Shown: one piece after another, positions 1-12,698 of the stretch
Numbering within the stretch: the stretch's first letter is position 1
Layout of the letters: each line of letters opens with the position of its first letter
DNA from: Caldilineaceae bacterium
Lineage (GTDB): Bacteria > Chloroflexota > Anaerolineae > Caldilineales > Caldilineaceae
Assembly: GCA_018003515.1 (NCBI GenBank)
Contig: JAGNDO010000010.1
Location: 1 to 64,000, forward strand
DNA: 64,000 nt
Direction: 5' to 3'
Notes under the pieces: model-generated
What the model was told of the DNA's origin: nothing
The model's input: the letters and a program-made list of their open reading frames with translations, nothing else
The model's database searches: none
Translations under genes and position numbers: made by a program

Positions 1-22
1 GCGCGAGACAGCGTAAGAAAAC

Positions 23-113
23 AACCGCCGAGGGCGCGGAGAACGCAGAGATGCCGCAGAGGACCATTCTTTTCCTCTGCGGCATCTCTGCGTTCTCCGC
101 GCTCTCGGCGGTT
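23..113. terminator. Long inverted repeat downstream of the glycosidase-like operon
   Basis: Arms of about 41 bases (23-63 and 73-113) pair almost perfectly. They carry words of the type GCGGAGAACGCAGAGATG. The element lies just past the stop of the minus-strand gene, and its minus-strand 3' side runs into a T-rich stretch, so it can act as its terminator. Similar words recur singly near 38120 and 56635. The first 22 bases hold nothing I recognise. Confidence 0.6.
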
Positions 114-131
114 AAGTTTTTACTGTTCTCT

Positions 132-1484
132 TCAGACGATCTGTTCGCCCGGCTTGGGACCACCTTGGATCGGCGGCACGCCTCGGCTGCCCGGTGTCCC
201 AGCGTCCACCACAAACTTGACATTGCCCCAATCGCCCACGGGCACATAGTAGACCCGGACTTCCCCCGTGCCCAGATGTTCGGAGCGCTGGGCGATGTAT
301 TTGACGCCGGCGTTTTCGATCTCGAATTCGCCGGAGTTGGGGACGAAGCTGGCGGCAAAGATCACCTTTTGCAGCGCCGCGTTGGGGTTGAACTGGATCA
401 CCTGCTTGGCCGCCGCCATCTCTTTCAGCGCGCTGCCCAGGGTGGGGGCGGGTGGATTGATCACCGGGACCGGGGGGGGCGTCGGTGCAGGCGTTGGAGC
501 CGGGGTGGGGGATGGGGCCGGGGTGGGGATGCCGCCCACGGTTGGATCGGCATCTGCCGGGGGCGGCGCGCCGGCGGGCAGATAGGCGGGCTTGGCGCTG
601 GTCTGGAAATCCACCAGCCGGTTCATGATGCCGCCCAGATGCTCGAAGCTGTGCCACGGGGCCACTGCTCCCACCACAAAGAGCAGCGCGCCCATCACAT
701 AGGGATCCCGCATGATCTCGTAGTTGTACCACATCAGCGAGTCCCAATAGCGCTGTTCGGGGATGGGGTGGCTCTCGTGCCACGGCCCCACATCCTCGCC
801 GCCAGAGACCCCCTGGGTCATGCCCATCTCGGTCATGATTACCTTGTGCTTATCGCCATAGACCTTGCGCACCTCCCGCATCACCCGGCGATAGCGCAAG
901 GTGAGCCACATGCCCCCCTCGTTTTTCTCCTGGATGTTCTGCCAGTGTACCCGCCACATATCCGGCCAGTCGTACTCGTGAAAGCCCAAATAGGTATAAG
1001 TCTCCATAGTGCCGGGGAAATGGTCAAGAAAATCCTCGGCCAACAGGTTGCCCGTGGCAAAGTTCATGGCGATGGGTTCCAACCCACTGCCCCCGGCCCG
1101 CAAGCGCTGGGCAAAGGCCACCTGGAAGTCGTCGTACTTCTTCTTCACGTCGTCCCCCACGCTCTGGGGGAAGGTCTCGTTGTAGGTCTCCCAGGCATCC
1201 ACCAGGGGCTTGCCCTTGTAGGTCGTGCGGCTGGCCTCTGCGCCCAGACAGCGGTCCGCATAGCGGATACCGTCGCCCTTGGGATCCTTGACAAACGCGC
1301 TCTGTTCATTGTTGGTGACATAAAAACGCCCGATCAACAGGGCATTGGGCACCGCATCCCGCAACTGGCGCAGAAAGCCCACATTGGAATCCATCACCTT
1401 GATGATCTTGGGCTGCAACCGCCGGGCCGCGTCCACAATTTCATCCCCCGTGCGATTGCAGTGAAAGCCGTATTTATGGTTCAT
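132..1484 (-). CDS. Glycoside-hydrolase-like protein with Pro-rich linker
   Basis: A 450-residue protein. The N-terminal ~310 residues look like a clan GH-A TIM barrel. Candidate acid/base is Glu103 in a YNE motif and candidate nucleophile is Glu219 in a TEMG motif, both by pattern only. A Pro/Thr/Ala linker (about residues 313-340) leads to a C-terminal domain of about 100 residues that I do not recognise. No signal peptide is visible, which is odd for a wall- or polysaccharide-acting enzyme. The start at 1484 follows AAGGAG; the frame is open further upstream through a repeat, but that stretch is not protein-like. It follows the 1598-4486 gene on the same strand and probably shares its transcript. 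The substrate is unknown. Confidence 0.6.
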   Translation of the reverse strand: MNHKYGFHCNRTGDEIVDAARRLQPKIIKVMDSNVGFLRQLRDAVPNALLIGRFYVTNNEQSAFVKDPKGDGIRYADRCLGAEASRTTYKGKPLVDAWETYNETFPQSVGDDVKKKYDDFQVAFAQRLRAGGSGLEPIAMNFATGNLLAEDFLDHFPGTMETYTYLGFHEYDWPDMWRVHWQNIQEKNEGGMWLTLRYRRVMREVRKVYGDKHKVIMTEMGMTQGVSGGEDVGPWHESHPIPEQRYWDSLMWYNYEIMRDPYVMGALLFVVGAVAPWHSFEHLGGIMNRLVDFQTSAKPAYLPAGAPPPADADPTVGGIPTPAPSPTPAPTPAPTPPPVPVINPPAPTLGSALKEMAAAKQVIQFNPNAALQKVIFAASFVPNSGEFEIENAGVKYIAQRSEHLGTGEVRVYYVPVGDWGNVKFVVDAGTPGSRGVPPIQGGPKPGEQIV

Positions 1485-1525
1485 GTGAGTCTCCTTGTTT
1501 CGAGGGGCGAATTGCGAGGGGCGAA

Positions 1526-1595
1526 ATCGAGTATCGTGTATCGAGTATTTTGGCTGTCCGCTACCACAAAATACTCGATACACGATACTCGATAC
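1526..1595. repeat. Family A hairpin repeat, copy 1
   Basis: Inverted arms carry the words ATCGAGTATCGTG and TATCGAGTATT, separated by a short spacer between two co-oriented genes. The same arms recur at 46247, 51223, 61912 and 62936. It is preceded by two copies of GAGGGGCGAA-like words. Confidence 0.85.
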
Positions 1596-1597
1596 AA

Positions 1598-4486
1598 CTA
1601 CGGTCGCGAACGGCCCGGCACTTCCGGGGCCATGGGTTCGGGGGTTTCCACGCCGCCCCGGGTGCCGACAATGTCATTGGGGTCCATGAAGGGCCGGGGG
1701 TCGGTGAAGCCGCCCCAGCCATCCGTGCGCCGATAGGGGGTGATGCGGATGCCGAAGTGGAGATGGGGCCCGCTCCCTGCGCCCGTGTTGCCCGACTCGC
1801 CAATGGGGGTGCCCCGCTCCAACGTTTGCCCCACGCTGACCGTGACCCGGTTCATGTGGGCGCACAGGCTCTCGCCCCAGCGGTGGCGGATCAGGACGAA
1901 GTTGCCAAAGCCCCCAGCCTCAAAGTCCACTCGGATCACCTCGCCGCTGTCTGGGGAGACCAGCCGGGTGCCCGTGGGCGTGGCAAAGTCCAGTCCGTTG
2001 TGGCCTTTGAGCGGCACACCATCATACGGGAATTGGGCATAGAACTGGGGGTTGCTGCCCCAGCCCTGGCTCATGGCAAAGCTGCCCACAAAGGGCGTGC
2101 CCACCTTGAGGATGCGGCTGAACTGGGAGGGGGCCATCAGCCGCACCCCATTGGGAGCTGCTTCGGCCAGCCAGCCCTCCACCCGGCTCGCGCCCGGCAC
2201 CGAACCGCTGACCTTCCACCAGACCAGTCCATCGGCATCCCGAGGGCCTTCCTTCACCACCAAGGCAGCCTGGTCTGGCAGTTGGGAGATCACATCGCTG
2301 GCCGGTTTGCCCACATAGCCTGGGCTGTTGCGCAGGTTGACAATGTCCCCGCTGATGTTGACCACCATGTCCGCCACGCTGTAGGTCTTGATCTGGGCTG
2401 TGGAGGGAACCGGGGTTGGGGCGGGCGCTGCGACCGCCGGCGCTCCCGCGGATAGAATGGTGGCACCGTTGGAGTCCGCCTCGGCCACCCAGCCTTCTAC
2501 CGTGGCCCGGTTGGACCCCGTGCTGCGGATCTGCCACCAGATCAGCTTGTCCACGGTCACCGGGCCGCCCAGGACTGTGGCCGGGGTGTTGATCAGGATG
2601 TCGATCGTCACATCGTCCGGGTTTTTGTTGACGTATCCGGCGCTCTTGCGCAGGTTGGCAAAGTTGGAGACCGTGATCTGCTGTCCTTTGCTAAACTTGC
2701 CTTGGATTGCGGGTTGAGCCGGTTGGGATATCGGCGCGGGGCTGGGCTGGGGTGTCTCTGTGCTGGAGAGGAACAAGAAATTGCCGGCTGTATCCGCCGC
2801 TGCCATCCAGCCGGTGACTTTGCCGCCGTCGGCCAAGATGCAGGCCACCCGGAACCAGCTCAGCCCATCCACCTGTTGCGGACCGTCCAAGACCACGCCC
2901 TGGGTCTTGATCGGTACCTCGGCCACTAAGTCCGTAATCGGTTTGCCCATATACCCGGCAGATCGGCGCAGATTGACGACATTGGCGGTCGAGATGTGCA
3001 TACCTGGTTTGACAGCGCTTGGGTTCATGGGTCTCCCTCCTGGGGCAGAAGTGTTTGGTGCCGTGGGGGTGGTTGGGGTGGTTGGTTGTGATGGGGTGCT
3101 GGGGACGGTTGTCCCGCCGGCCGCGGCCAGGAGCAGATTGCCCTCTGCGTCCGCCTGGGCCGCCCAACCGGTCACCGGGCGTCCGTCGGCGTCTTGGGTA
3201 CGCACTTGCCACCAGGCCAGGCCATCGGCCTGCTGGGGACCGGCCATCACCGTGCCTGCCGCTCCCTCGGGGATCTCGCCGATCTTGTCAGCGGGGGGTT
3301 TGCCCATATAGCCCGCAGACTTGCGCAGGTTGACGATGGTGGCCATGCTGACCTGACCGCCGACCTGAAGTTTGTCCAGGGTGACGGGTTGGCTGGATGC
3401 GACCACGGCATCGGGATTCCAGCGGTATTTTGCTTTGACTGCCTCGCGAAAATCTTCATGAACACCGGCCCGGCCGTCGATCGCCCACCGGTCACCAGAC
3501 ACATTGGGCCACCTATAGAGAATCAAGGCCCTAATCTGCTGATTGCCCGCTTGTTTATTCCAAAAATCGATCTCGCCGTAGGCCCGCTGCACCCATTGGG
3601 TGTTGCGGTTTTCCCAGGCCACATCCTGGTCCGCCTCGGTGATGTAGCAGGCCAGGTGGCGCATATTCTGGGGCACCACCTTCATAAAGTCCTGATAGGC
3701 ACGGAAATTATAGTGGCGGTTTTGGAAGGGCGGGCTCATCTTCACATCGTCGAAGATCTGGTTGGGGTCCGCGGCGTGGGTATAAGCGTGCAGGGTGAAG
3801 CCGTCACAGTTAGTCGGCCCCAGGGCTTTGAGGATGTCGCCGAAATACTGCACCCAGTCCCCGTTGTCGTTGCCCGGATAGGTGGTCTGGTTGTTCCACG
3901 GGGCCACGGAACCAATCAGCACCAGATCATCCCCATGCCCCGGCTGGGCCTTGATGGCGTCCCGACACATCTTGTAGCAGCGAGCGTACATCTCCGGGGT
4001 GATCACCTCGCCGGCCCCGGTGGAGCGGGATTGGGGCAGGTCTGGGTACAGGGCGGCGAAACGATCCGGCAGCCCGCGCAGGACATTGTGTTCGTCCTCA
4101 GCGGTCAAGCCCCGGGTGGCGGGCAGGATGCCCCGGGTTTCGGCACCGGGCCGCTCCACCCAATAGTTCATCTCGTTGCCGATGATCCAGATCTTGCAGC
4201 CGGGGGTGGCGGCGGCAAAATTGCCACACCGCTTGGCGAAATCCCCATATTGGCTGCTGTGGGGGATGGTGCCAGCCGGTTGATAGCCGTTGTTGAGCCG
4301 GGAGATGATCCCATAGCCCTGGTTGCTCCATTGGGTACGGTTGTCCCCGTTGCGGTTGTTGGGGTCGCTGCCGATGGAGTCGGTGAAAAGAATCCAGCCT
4401 TTTACTCCCTGATCGGCCATGAGGTGTTCACCGCCGTGCTCGTGCAAACCATACAGAAATTCAGACTCAAAGGGTTGGCGTGTCAT
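1598..4486 (-). CDS. Glycosidase-like, SH3-repeat, M23 peptidase protein
   Basis: A 962-residue modular protein. Residues ~1-365 form a GH-A-like barrel with a GNEM motif (Glu105) and an ITEAD motif (Glu284) as plausible catalytic pair. Four SH3-like repeats follow (about residues 370-790), each carrying a VNLR-SAGY-GKP type motif and separated by Pro/Ala/Thr linkers. The C-terminus is an M23 (lysostaphin-type) metallopeptidase with HNGLD (His829) and HLHFG (His908, His910) zinc motifs. This points to binding and cleavage of cell-wall or surface polymer. No signal peptide is visible. The start at 4486 is set by GGAAGGAG just upstream; a TTG 15 bases earlier is less likely. Confidence 0.75.
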   Translation of the reverse strand: MTRQPFESEFLYGLHEHGGEHLMADQGVKGWILFTDSIGSDPNNRNGDNRTQWSNQGYGIISRLNNGYQPAGTIPHSSQYGDFAKRCGNFAAATPGCKIWIIGNEMNYWVERPGAETRGILPATRGLTAEDEHNVLRGLPDRFAALYPDLPQSRSTGAGEVITPEMYARCYKMCRDAIKAQPGHGDDLVLIGSVAPWNNQTTYPGNDNGDWVQYFGDILKALGPTNCDGFTLHAYTHAADPNQIFDDVKMSPPFQNRHYNFRAYQDFMKVVPQNMRHLACYITEADQDVAWENRNTQWVQRAYGEIDFWNKQAGNQQIRALILYRWPNVSGDRWAIDGRAGVHEDFREAVKAKYRWNPDAVVASSQPVTLDKLQVGGQVSMATIVNLRKSAGYMGKPPADKIGEIPEGAAGTVMAGPQQADGLAWWQVRTQDADGRPVTGWAAQADAEGNLLLAAAGGTTVPSTPSQPTTPTTPTAPNTSAPGGRPMNPSAVKPGMHISTANVVNLRRSAGYMGKPITDLVAEVPIKTQGVVLDGPQQVDGLSWFRVACILADGGKVTGWMAAADTAGNFLFLSSTETPQPSPAPISQPAQPAIQGKFSKGQQITVSNFANLRKSAGYVNKNPDDVTIDILINTPATVLGGPVTVDKLIWWQIRSTGSNRATVEGWVAEADSNGATILSAGAPAVAAPAPTPVPSTAQIKTYSVADMVVNISGDIVNLRNSPGYVGKPASDVISQLPDQAALVVKEGPRDADGLVWWKVSGSVPGASRVEGWLAEAAPNGVRLMAPSQFSRILKVGTPFVGSFAMSQGWGSNPQFYAQFPYDGVPLKGHNGLDFATPTGTRLVSPDSGEVIRVDFEAGGFGNFVLIRHRWGESLCAHMNRVTVSVGQTLERGTPIGESGNTGAGSGPHLHFGIRITPYRRTDGWGGFTDPRPFMDPNDIVGTRGGVETPEPMAPEVPGRSRP

Positions 4487-4501
4487 GGTGTCTCCTTCCA
4501 A

Positions 4502-4827
4502 GGGGAACGAAAATTGGACAAAAATGATTTGGACGGGAAATCGAAAAGCAGACCTGGCCGGGGAGAGGTGCGATAAGACTTGTTGGCTTGGACAAGGTCT
4601 GTGGGGTGCCTGACATAGCTATCCGGCACGAATCCTATTATAACTGGAATCTCTGCGGACGCAAAGTGGGTTTTTTGTGCTGGGGTGAATGCTACCTCTT
4701 GCCATGCACCGGCGGCGTTTGCAATTTAGCCTAGAATTGTGTACCTTTGATATATCCTCCGCCAATTTTCTGCCAACTTTGTGGCTACTTTCCAAACGCT
4801 TTTTATTCCCCCCACAGGAGTTCATCC
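4502..4827. other. Divergent intergenic region
   Basis: 326 bases between the minus-strand glycosidase-like operon and ppk1. It contains the candidate minus-strand promoter at 4637-4665. I could not identify a convincing plus-strand promoter for ppk1, and no hairpin repeat family of this window is present. Confidence 0.5.
4637..4665 (-). promoter_or_regulatory. Candidate promoter for the glycosidase-like operon
   Basis: On the minus strand a perfect -10 TATAAT (4637-4642) lies 17 bases from a weak -35 TTTGCG (4660-4665). The leader to the start at 4486 would be about 145 bases. Confidence 0.4.
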
Positions 4828-7074
<2,247 letters not shown>

Positions 7075-7154
7075 CGAATGGCGAATGGCAAATGGCGAAT
7101 GACGAGTTTGTGGCCCGTCGTCCCGCCTTTCGCCATTCGCCATTTGCCATTCGA
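7075..7154. repeat. Family C hairpin repeat, copy 1
   Basis: Arms built from GCGAATGGCAAATGGCGAATG-like words (7075-7106 and their complement at 7128-7154) start at the base after the ppk1 stop and end ten bases before the next start. The same words occur at 10980 and, strikingly, inside the E2 gene at 18945 and 19071. Confidence 0.85.
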
Positions 7155-7163
7155 AAGCAACCT

Positions 7164-8387
<1,224 letters not shown>

Positions 8388-8390
<3 letters not shown>

Positions 8391-8460
8391 GAGAGAGAGA
8401 GAGAGATAGAGGTAGAGGTAGAGGTAGAGATAGAGGTAGAGGTAGAGGTAGAGAGAGAGC
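8388..8460. repeat. GA-rich hexanucleotide microsatellite before mtnA
   Basis: A tract of GA dinucleotides followed by GGTAGA-type six-base units fills the whole gap between the M20 gene stop and the mtnA start. It is purine-only apart from the T of each unit and doubles as the ribosome-binding region. The unit length is a multiple of three, and the tract is open in the mtnA frame, where it would encode Arg-Gly repeats. Confidence 0.85.
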
Positions 8461-8461
8461 T

Positions 8462-9568
8462 ATGAACGCGTTCAGGAGTGTGGCGTGGGTGGATGGGCGC
8501 TTGCGTCTGTTGGATCAGCGGTTGATTCCACAGGCTACGGTTTATATTGACTATACGAATCACGAAGAGGTGGCCCAGGCTATTTTGGAGATGGTGGTGC
8601 GGGGCGCGCCGGCGATTGGGGCGGCCGCGGCCTATGGGCTGGCCTTGGCGGCGGCCAATTGCACCGAAAGCGATCCAAACGCCATGCGGTCGGCGTTGAC
8701 CGAGGCCGCCGGGGTGTTGAAGGCGGCCCGCCCCACCGCGGTCAACCTCTTTTGGGCCGTGGACCGGGTGATGGTTCGGGTGATGGACCCGGCTTTGACC
8801 ACCCCGGCGCAGATTCAGCACGCCGCGTTGGCCGAGGCCCATGCTGTGGCAGAGGAGGATGTGTGGACCAACCGTCAGATCGGCCTCAACGCCCTGGCAC
8901 TGCTGCCAAAACGAAGGCGTAGCGGGGACCAGCCGACGATCAACTTCATTCATCATTGCAACACGGGCAGCCTGGCCACAGTGGACTATGGCACGGCCTT
9001 GGGCATCATCCGCACGGCCCACGAGAGCGGGCGCACCATCCACGCCTTTTTGGACGAGACCCGGCCCCGGCTGCAAGGGGCGCGCCTCTCGGCCTATGAA
9101 CTTGTGATGCAGGGCATCCCCCACACGGTGATTGTGGATGGGGCATCGGGCCACTTTATGCGTACCGTGGGGATCGATCTGGCCGTGGTGGGGTGTGATC
9201 GGGTGGCGGCCAACGGAGACACGGCCAACAAGATCGGCACGTACAATTTAGCCCTGGTGGCCCATGCCCACGATGTGCCGTTTTACGTGGCCGCCCCCAC
9301 CAGCACCATCGATCTAACCCTCCCAGACGGCGACGCTATTGAGATCGAGGAGCGCCCTTCTTCAGAAATCAGCCACATCGGGGCTGAACAGATCACCCCG
9401 GAGGGCGCGCACATGGCCAACCCGGCTTTTGATGTCACCCCGGCCCGGTATATCACCGGCATTGTCACCGAGGCGGGCGTGGCCTATCCGCCCTTCGCCA
9501 AAAGCCTGCCCAAGTTGGTGGCCCAGGCCCGGCAGATGCATCAGGAACGGCAAGAAATTCGGGCGTGA
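8462..9568 (+). CDS. mtnA: Methylthioribose-1-phosphate isomerase
   Basis: A 368-residue aldose-ketose isomerase of the eIF2B-alpha/MtnA fold, converting 5-methylthioribose 1-phosphate to the ribulose 1-phosphate form in methionine salvage. Motifs: RGAPAIGAAAAYGLALA, HCNTGSLATVDYGTALG with catalytic Cys166, VGCDRVAANGDTANKIGTYNLA with catalytic Asp246, and NPAFDVTPARYITGIVTE. Homologues also act on 5-deoxyribose 1-phosphate. The start at 8462 is the conserved one; an ATG at 8387, overlapping the previous stop, would add 25 residues of Arg/Gly repeat. It sits in a same-strand run with rhaA and rhaB. The matching kinase mtnK lies at 47.4 kb. Confidence 0.93.
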   Translation: MNAFRSVAWVDGRLRLLDQRLIPQATVYIDYTNHEEVAQAILEMVVRGAPAIGAAAAYGLALAAANCTESDPNAMRSALTEAAGVLKAARPTAVNLFWAVDRVMVRVMDPALTTPAQIQHAALAEAHAVAEEDVWTNRQIGLNALALLPKRRRSGDQPTINFIHHCNTGSLATVDYGTALGIIRTAHESGRTIHAFLDETRPRLQGARLSAYELVMQGIPHTVIVDGASGHFMRTVGIDLAVVGCDRVAANGDTANKIGTYNLALVAHAHDVPFYVAAPTSTIDLTLPDGDAIEIEERPSSEISHIGAEQITPEGAHMANPAFDVTPARYITGIVTEAGVAYPPFAKSLPKLVAQARQMHQERQEIRA

Positions 9569-9651
9569 GGGGATCCTATCCCTACGCAGACCGATAACAA
9601 AAAAGTAGACAACGGACCCATCGGCTTCACTCACCCAACGGAGGGCATTTG

Positions 9652-10929
9652 ATGACAACCCAACCATCTTCCACCCAAGTCGAATCCGCCTATGGTCTGG
9701 CCCAAGAGCGGTATGCCGCCCTGGGGGTGGACACGGAGCAGGCCCTGGCCATCTTGCGCCGCACCCCGGTCAGCATCAACTGCTGGCAGGGGGACGACGT
9801 GATCGGCTTCGAGAACCCCAAGCAGGCGGTGATCGGCGGCATTATGGCCACGGGCAACTATCCGGGCCGGGCCAGAAATGTGGGCGAACTGCGCTCGGAT
9901 CTGGACCTGGCCTTCAGCCTGCTGCCCGGCACCCACCGGCTCAATCTCCAGGCCAACTATCTGGAGACCCACGGCCAGGATGTGCCCCGCAGCCAGATCG
10001 AACCCCGTCACTTCGCCGATTGGGTGGATTGGGCTAAGGCCAACAACCACGGCCTGGACCTCAACCCCACCCTCTTCTCCCACCCCCTGGTCGAGGAAGG
10101 CTTCACCCTAGCCCACCCGGACCCGGCCATCCGCCAGTTTTGGGTGGACCACTGCATCGCCTGCCGCAAGATCGGGGCCTATTTTGGCGAGGAGTTGGGC
10201 ACACCCTGCGTCACCAACATCTGGATTCCCGACGGCTACAAAGACACCCCCGTGGACCGCAAAAGCCCCCGCCTGCGCCTGCGGGACTCCTTGGACCAGA
10301 TCTTCGCCGTCCCGGTGGACCCCAAACTCAACCTGGATGCGGTGGAAAGCAAGCTCTTTGGCCTGGGTTTGGAGAGCTACACAGTGGGCTCCCACGAGTT
10401 CTACACCGGCTATGCCGTGGCTAACCAGATCGGCATCTGTCTCGACTCCGGCCACTTCCACCCCACGGAGACCATCGGTGACAAGATCTCTTCACTGTTG
10501 GCCTTTGTGCCCCACCTCATGCTCCACATCAGCCGGGGCGTGCGTTGGGACAGCGACCATGTGGTCACGTTGGCGGATGATCTGGAAGTCTTGATGCAGG
10601 AGATTGTGCGGGGCGGCTTCTTGGACCGGGTCAACATCGGCGTGGACTTCTTCGACGCCAGCATCAACCGCATCGCCGCCTGGGTGATCGGGGGCCGCAA
10701 CGTGCAGCGTGCCCTGCTCATGGCCCTGCTGGAACCCCTGGACCATCTGCGCCAGTTGGAGCTGGACCGGGATCTGACCGGGCGCTTTGTCTTTTTGGAA
10801 GAACTGAAGGGGCTGCCCTTTGGCGCAGTGTGGGATTACTTCTGCCTGACCCAAGAAGTGCCCGTGGGCGCGGCCTATGTGGATGAAATTCGTGGGTATG
10901 AGAAACGGGTGTTAGCAAACAGAAAGTAA
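9652..10929 (+). CDS. rhaA: L-rhamnose isomerase
   Basis: 425 residues, interconverting L-rhamnose and L-rhamnulose. It matches the enterobacterial RhaA type over its full length: [87 protein letters not shown] and [19 protein letters not shown]. The metal-binding Asp/His/Glu residues of these motifs are present. The ATG at 9652 has GGAGG seven bases upstream; the TTG one codon earlier is ignored. It is followed by rhaB on the same strand. No rhamnulose-1-phosphate aldolase is seen in the window. Confidence 0.97.
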   Translation: MTTQPSSTQVESAYGLAQERYAALGVDTEQALAILRRTPVSINCWQGDDVIGFENPKQAVIGGIMATGNYPGRARNVGELRSDLDLAFSLLPGTHRLNLQANYLETHGQDVPRSQIEPRHFADWVDWAKANNHGLDLNPTLFSHPLVEEGFTLAHPDPAIRQFWVDHCIACRKIGAYFGEELGTPCVTNIWIPDGYKDTPVDRKSPRLRLRDSLDQIFAVPVDPKLNLDAVESKLFGLGLESYTVGSHEFYTGYAVANQIGICLDSGHFHPTETIGDKISSLLAFVPHLMLHISRGVRWDSDHVVTLADDLEVLMQEIVRGGFLDRVNIGVDFFDASINRIAAWVIGGRNVQRALLMALLEPLDHLRQLELDRDLTGRFVFLEELKGLPFGAVWDYFCLTQEVPVGAAYVDEIRGYEKRVLANRK

Positions 10930-10979
10930 TGGTCAATGCACAATGGCGTTGTCGAGTGCAAGATCTGTGCAATATGACC

Positions 10980-11006
10980 GCCATTCGCCATTCGCCATTC
11001 GCCATT
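10980..11006. repeat. Family C repeat, single arm in the rhaA-rhaB gap
   Basis: Three tandem CCATTCG words ending in CCATTTTT lie just upstream of the rhaB ribosome-binding site. Only one clear arm of the family C hairpin is present here. Confidence 0.7.
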
Positions 11007-11021
11007 TTTGAGGAGAATATC

Positions 11022-12449
11022 GTGAAAAAGAAAACCGTATTGGCCATCGATCTGGGCGCTTCATCCGGCCGGGTGATGGCCGTGGGCTTTGATGGCCGCA
11101 GCCTCACCGTGGAGGAGCTAAACCGCTTCCCCAACACCACCGTCACCATCCACGGCACCCTGACCTGGGACTTCCCCCGCCTGTGGGGAGACATCCAGAC
11201 CGGCATCGGGCGGGGCATGGAACACAGCCCGGCCGGGTTGGGCGTGGACACCTGGGGCGTCGACTTCGGCCTGCTGGACAGCCAGGGAAATCTGCTGGGC
11301 AACCCGATCCACTATCGGGACAGCCGCACGGACGGCATGATGGCCCAGGCCTTCGAGCGGGTGGGCAAGGCCCGCATCTACACCCAGACCGGCATCCAGT
11401 TTATGGAGATCAACACCATTTATCAACTGATGAGTTTGGTGCAGAGCAACTCGCCCCAGCTTGCCATCGCCGAAACCCTGCTGACCTCGCCGGACCTGCT
11501 CAACTATTGGCTGACCGGGACCAAAGTCAGCGAGCGCACCATCGCCTCCACCACCCAACTGCTCAACCCCGTCACCGGCAGCTGGGCCACGGATCTGATG
11601 GACGATCTGGGCATCCCCAGCCGCATCTTCCCGGCCATCGTCGACCCCGGCGCACGGGTGGGCGCGTTCCAGGGCATCCCCGTCTTCGCCACGGCCAGCC
11701 ACGACACAGCCAGCGCCGTGGCCGCCGTCCCCATGACCACGCCCAACGCCGCCTATCTCAGCAGCGGCACCTGGAGCCTGGCCGGGCTGGAGATGGACCG
11801 CCCCCTCCTCTCGCCGGAAGCCTTGGCCGCCAATGTCACCAACGAGGCCGGAGCTTTCGGCACCATCACCCTCCTGCGCAACACCACGGGCATGTGGATC
11901 GTGCAACAGTGCCGGGAGACGTGGGCCAAGGCGGGCCAATCCTACTCCTACGCCGACCTCACCACCCTGGCCGCCCAAGCCCCGGCCCTGGTCTCGGTCA
12001 TCGACCCCAACGACCCCCTCTTCACCCCCCCCGGCGACCACCCGACCCGCATCCGCGACTATTGCCGCAGCACCGGCCAACCCGTCCCCGACAGTGTGGG
12101 CGAAGTGGTGCGGGCCGCGCTGCAAGGGCTGGCCCTGGCCTATCGGGAGACCCTCAACGACCTCGCCGCCCTCACCGGGCGCACCCTGGACGCCCTGCAC
12201 ATCGTCGGCGGCGGCAGCCAAAACGACCTGCTCAACCAGATGGCCGCGGACGTCACCGGCCTCCCCGTCCTGGCCGGGCCGGTCGAGGCCACCGTCCTGG
12301 GCAACGCCCTCATCCAACTCATCGCCCTGGGCGAAATCGCCGACCTGGCCCAAGCCCGCCAAATCGTCGGCAACATGGGCGGCGTCCACCGTTTCTACCC
12401 CAGCGGCAAAGAGAGCCAAGAGCGCTGGGACCGGGTAAACAAGAAATAG
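11022..12449 (+). CDS. rhaB: Rhamnulokinase
   Basis: 475-residue FGGY kinase that phosphorylates L-rhamnulose at C1. The N-terminal phosphate loop AIDLGASSGRVM, GVDTWGVDFGLLD, HYRDSRTDG, SHDTASAVAAVP, YLSSGTWSLAG and the C-terminal GGGSQNDLLNQMAAD and AGPVEATVLGNAL motifs identify RhaB. The start is GTG at 11022, with GAGGAG six bases upstream; the open frame before it is repeat sequence. It probably shares a transcript with rhaA and ends at a strong terminator at 12477. Confidence 0.96.
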   Translation: MKKKTVLAIDLGASSGRVMAVGFDGRSLTVEELNRFPNTTVTIHGTLTWDFPRLWGDIQTGIGRGMEHSPAGLGVDTWGVDFGLLDSQGNLLGNPIHYRDSRTDGMMAQAFERVGKARIYTQTGIQFMEINTIYQLMSLVQSNSPQLAIAETLLTSPDLLNYWLTGTKVSERTIASTTQLLNPVTGSWATDLMDDLGIPSRIFPAIVDPGARVGAFQGIPVFATASHDTASAVAAVPMTTPNAAYLSSGTWSLAGLEMDRPLLSPEALAANVTNEAGAFGTITLLRNTTGMWIVQQCRETWAKAGQSYSYADLTTLAAQAPALVSVIDPNDPLFTPPGDHPTRIRDYCRSTGQPVPDSVGEVVRAALQGLALAYRETLNDLAALTGRTLDALHIVGGGSQNDLLNQMAADVTGLPVLAGPVEATVLGNALIQLIALGEIADLAQARQIVGNMGGVHRFYPSGKESQERWDRVNKK

Positions 12450-12476
12450 GCACGGATTAAACGAAATTGACGGATT

Positions 12477-12522
12477 AAAAAACGGATCTTTCTCTTGAAT
12501 TTCAGAGAAAGATCCGTTTTTT
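12477..12522. terminator. Bidirectional terminator between rhaB and the FGGY kinase
   Basis: 19-base perfect arms (12477-12495 and 12504-12522) with six A residues on one side and six T residues on the other, placed between convergent genes. The arm word ACGGATCTTT belongs to the family D repeats. A second short hairpin (GTCCGGCTATCAGCCGGAC) and more GATCCGTTTTT words follow up to 12690. Confidence 0.85.
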
Positions 12523-12698
12523 GTAGTGATCAACAAGATGGTGAAAGATTCGGAACTCGTCACGCTGGTAGCGTGACCTGCGATCCCGGCGGCTTCTTCG
12601 TAGGTCCGGCTATCAGCCGGACAAGTCCCATTTCATCATCAAGTTGATCTCAACAGAAAGATCCGTTTTTGATCCGTTCGATCCGTCAAATCCATGGT

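Noticed and set aside
51-1736. Long plus-strand open frame of 561 codons opposite the first glycosidase-like gene
   Set aside because: His/Gly/Leu-rich translation typical of the complement of a G+C-rich gene. The minus-strand frame has recognisable motifs and a good ribosome-binding site.
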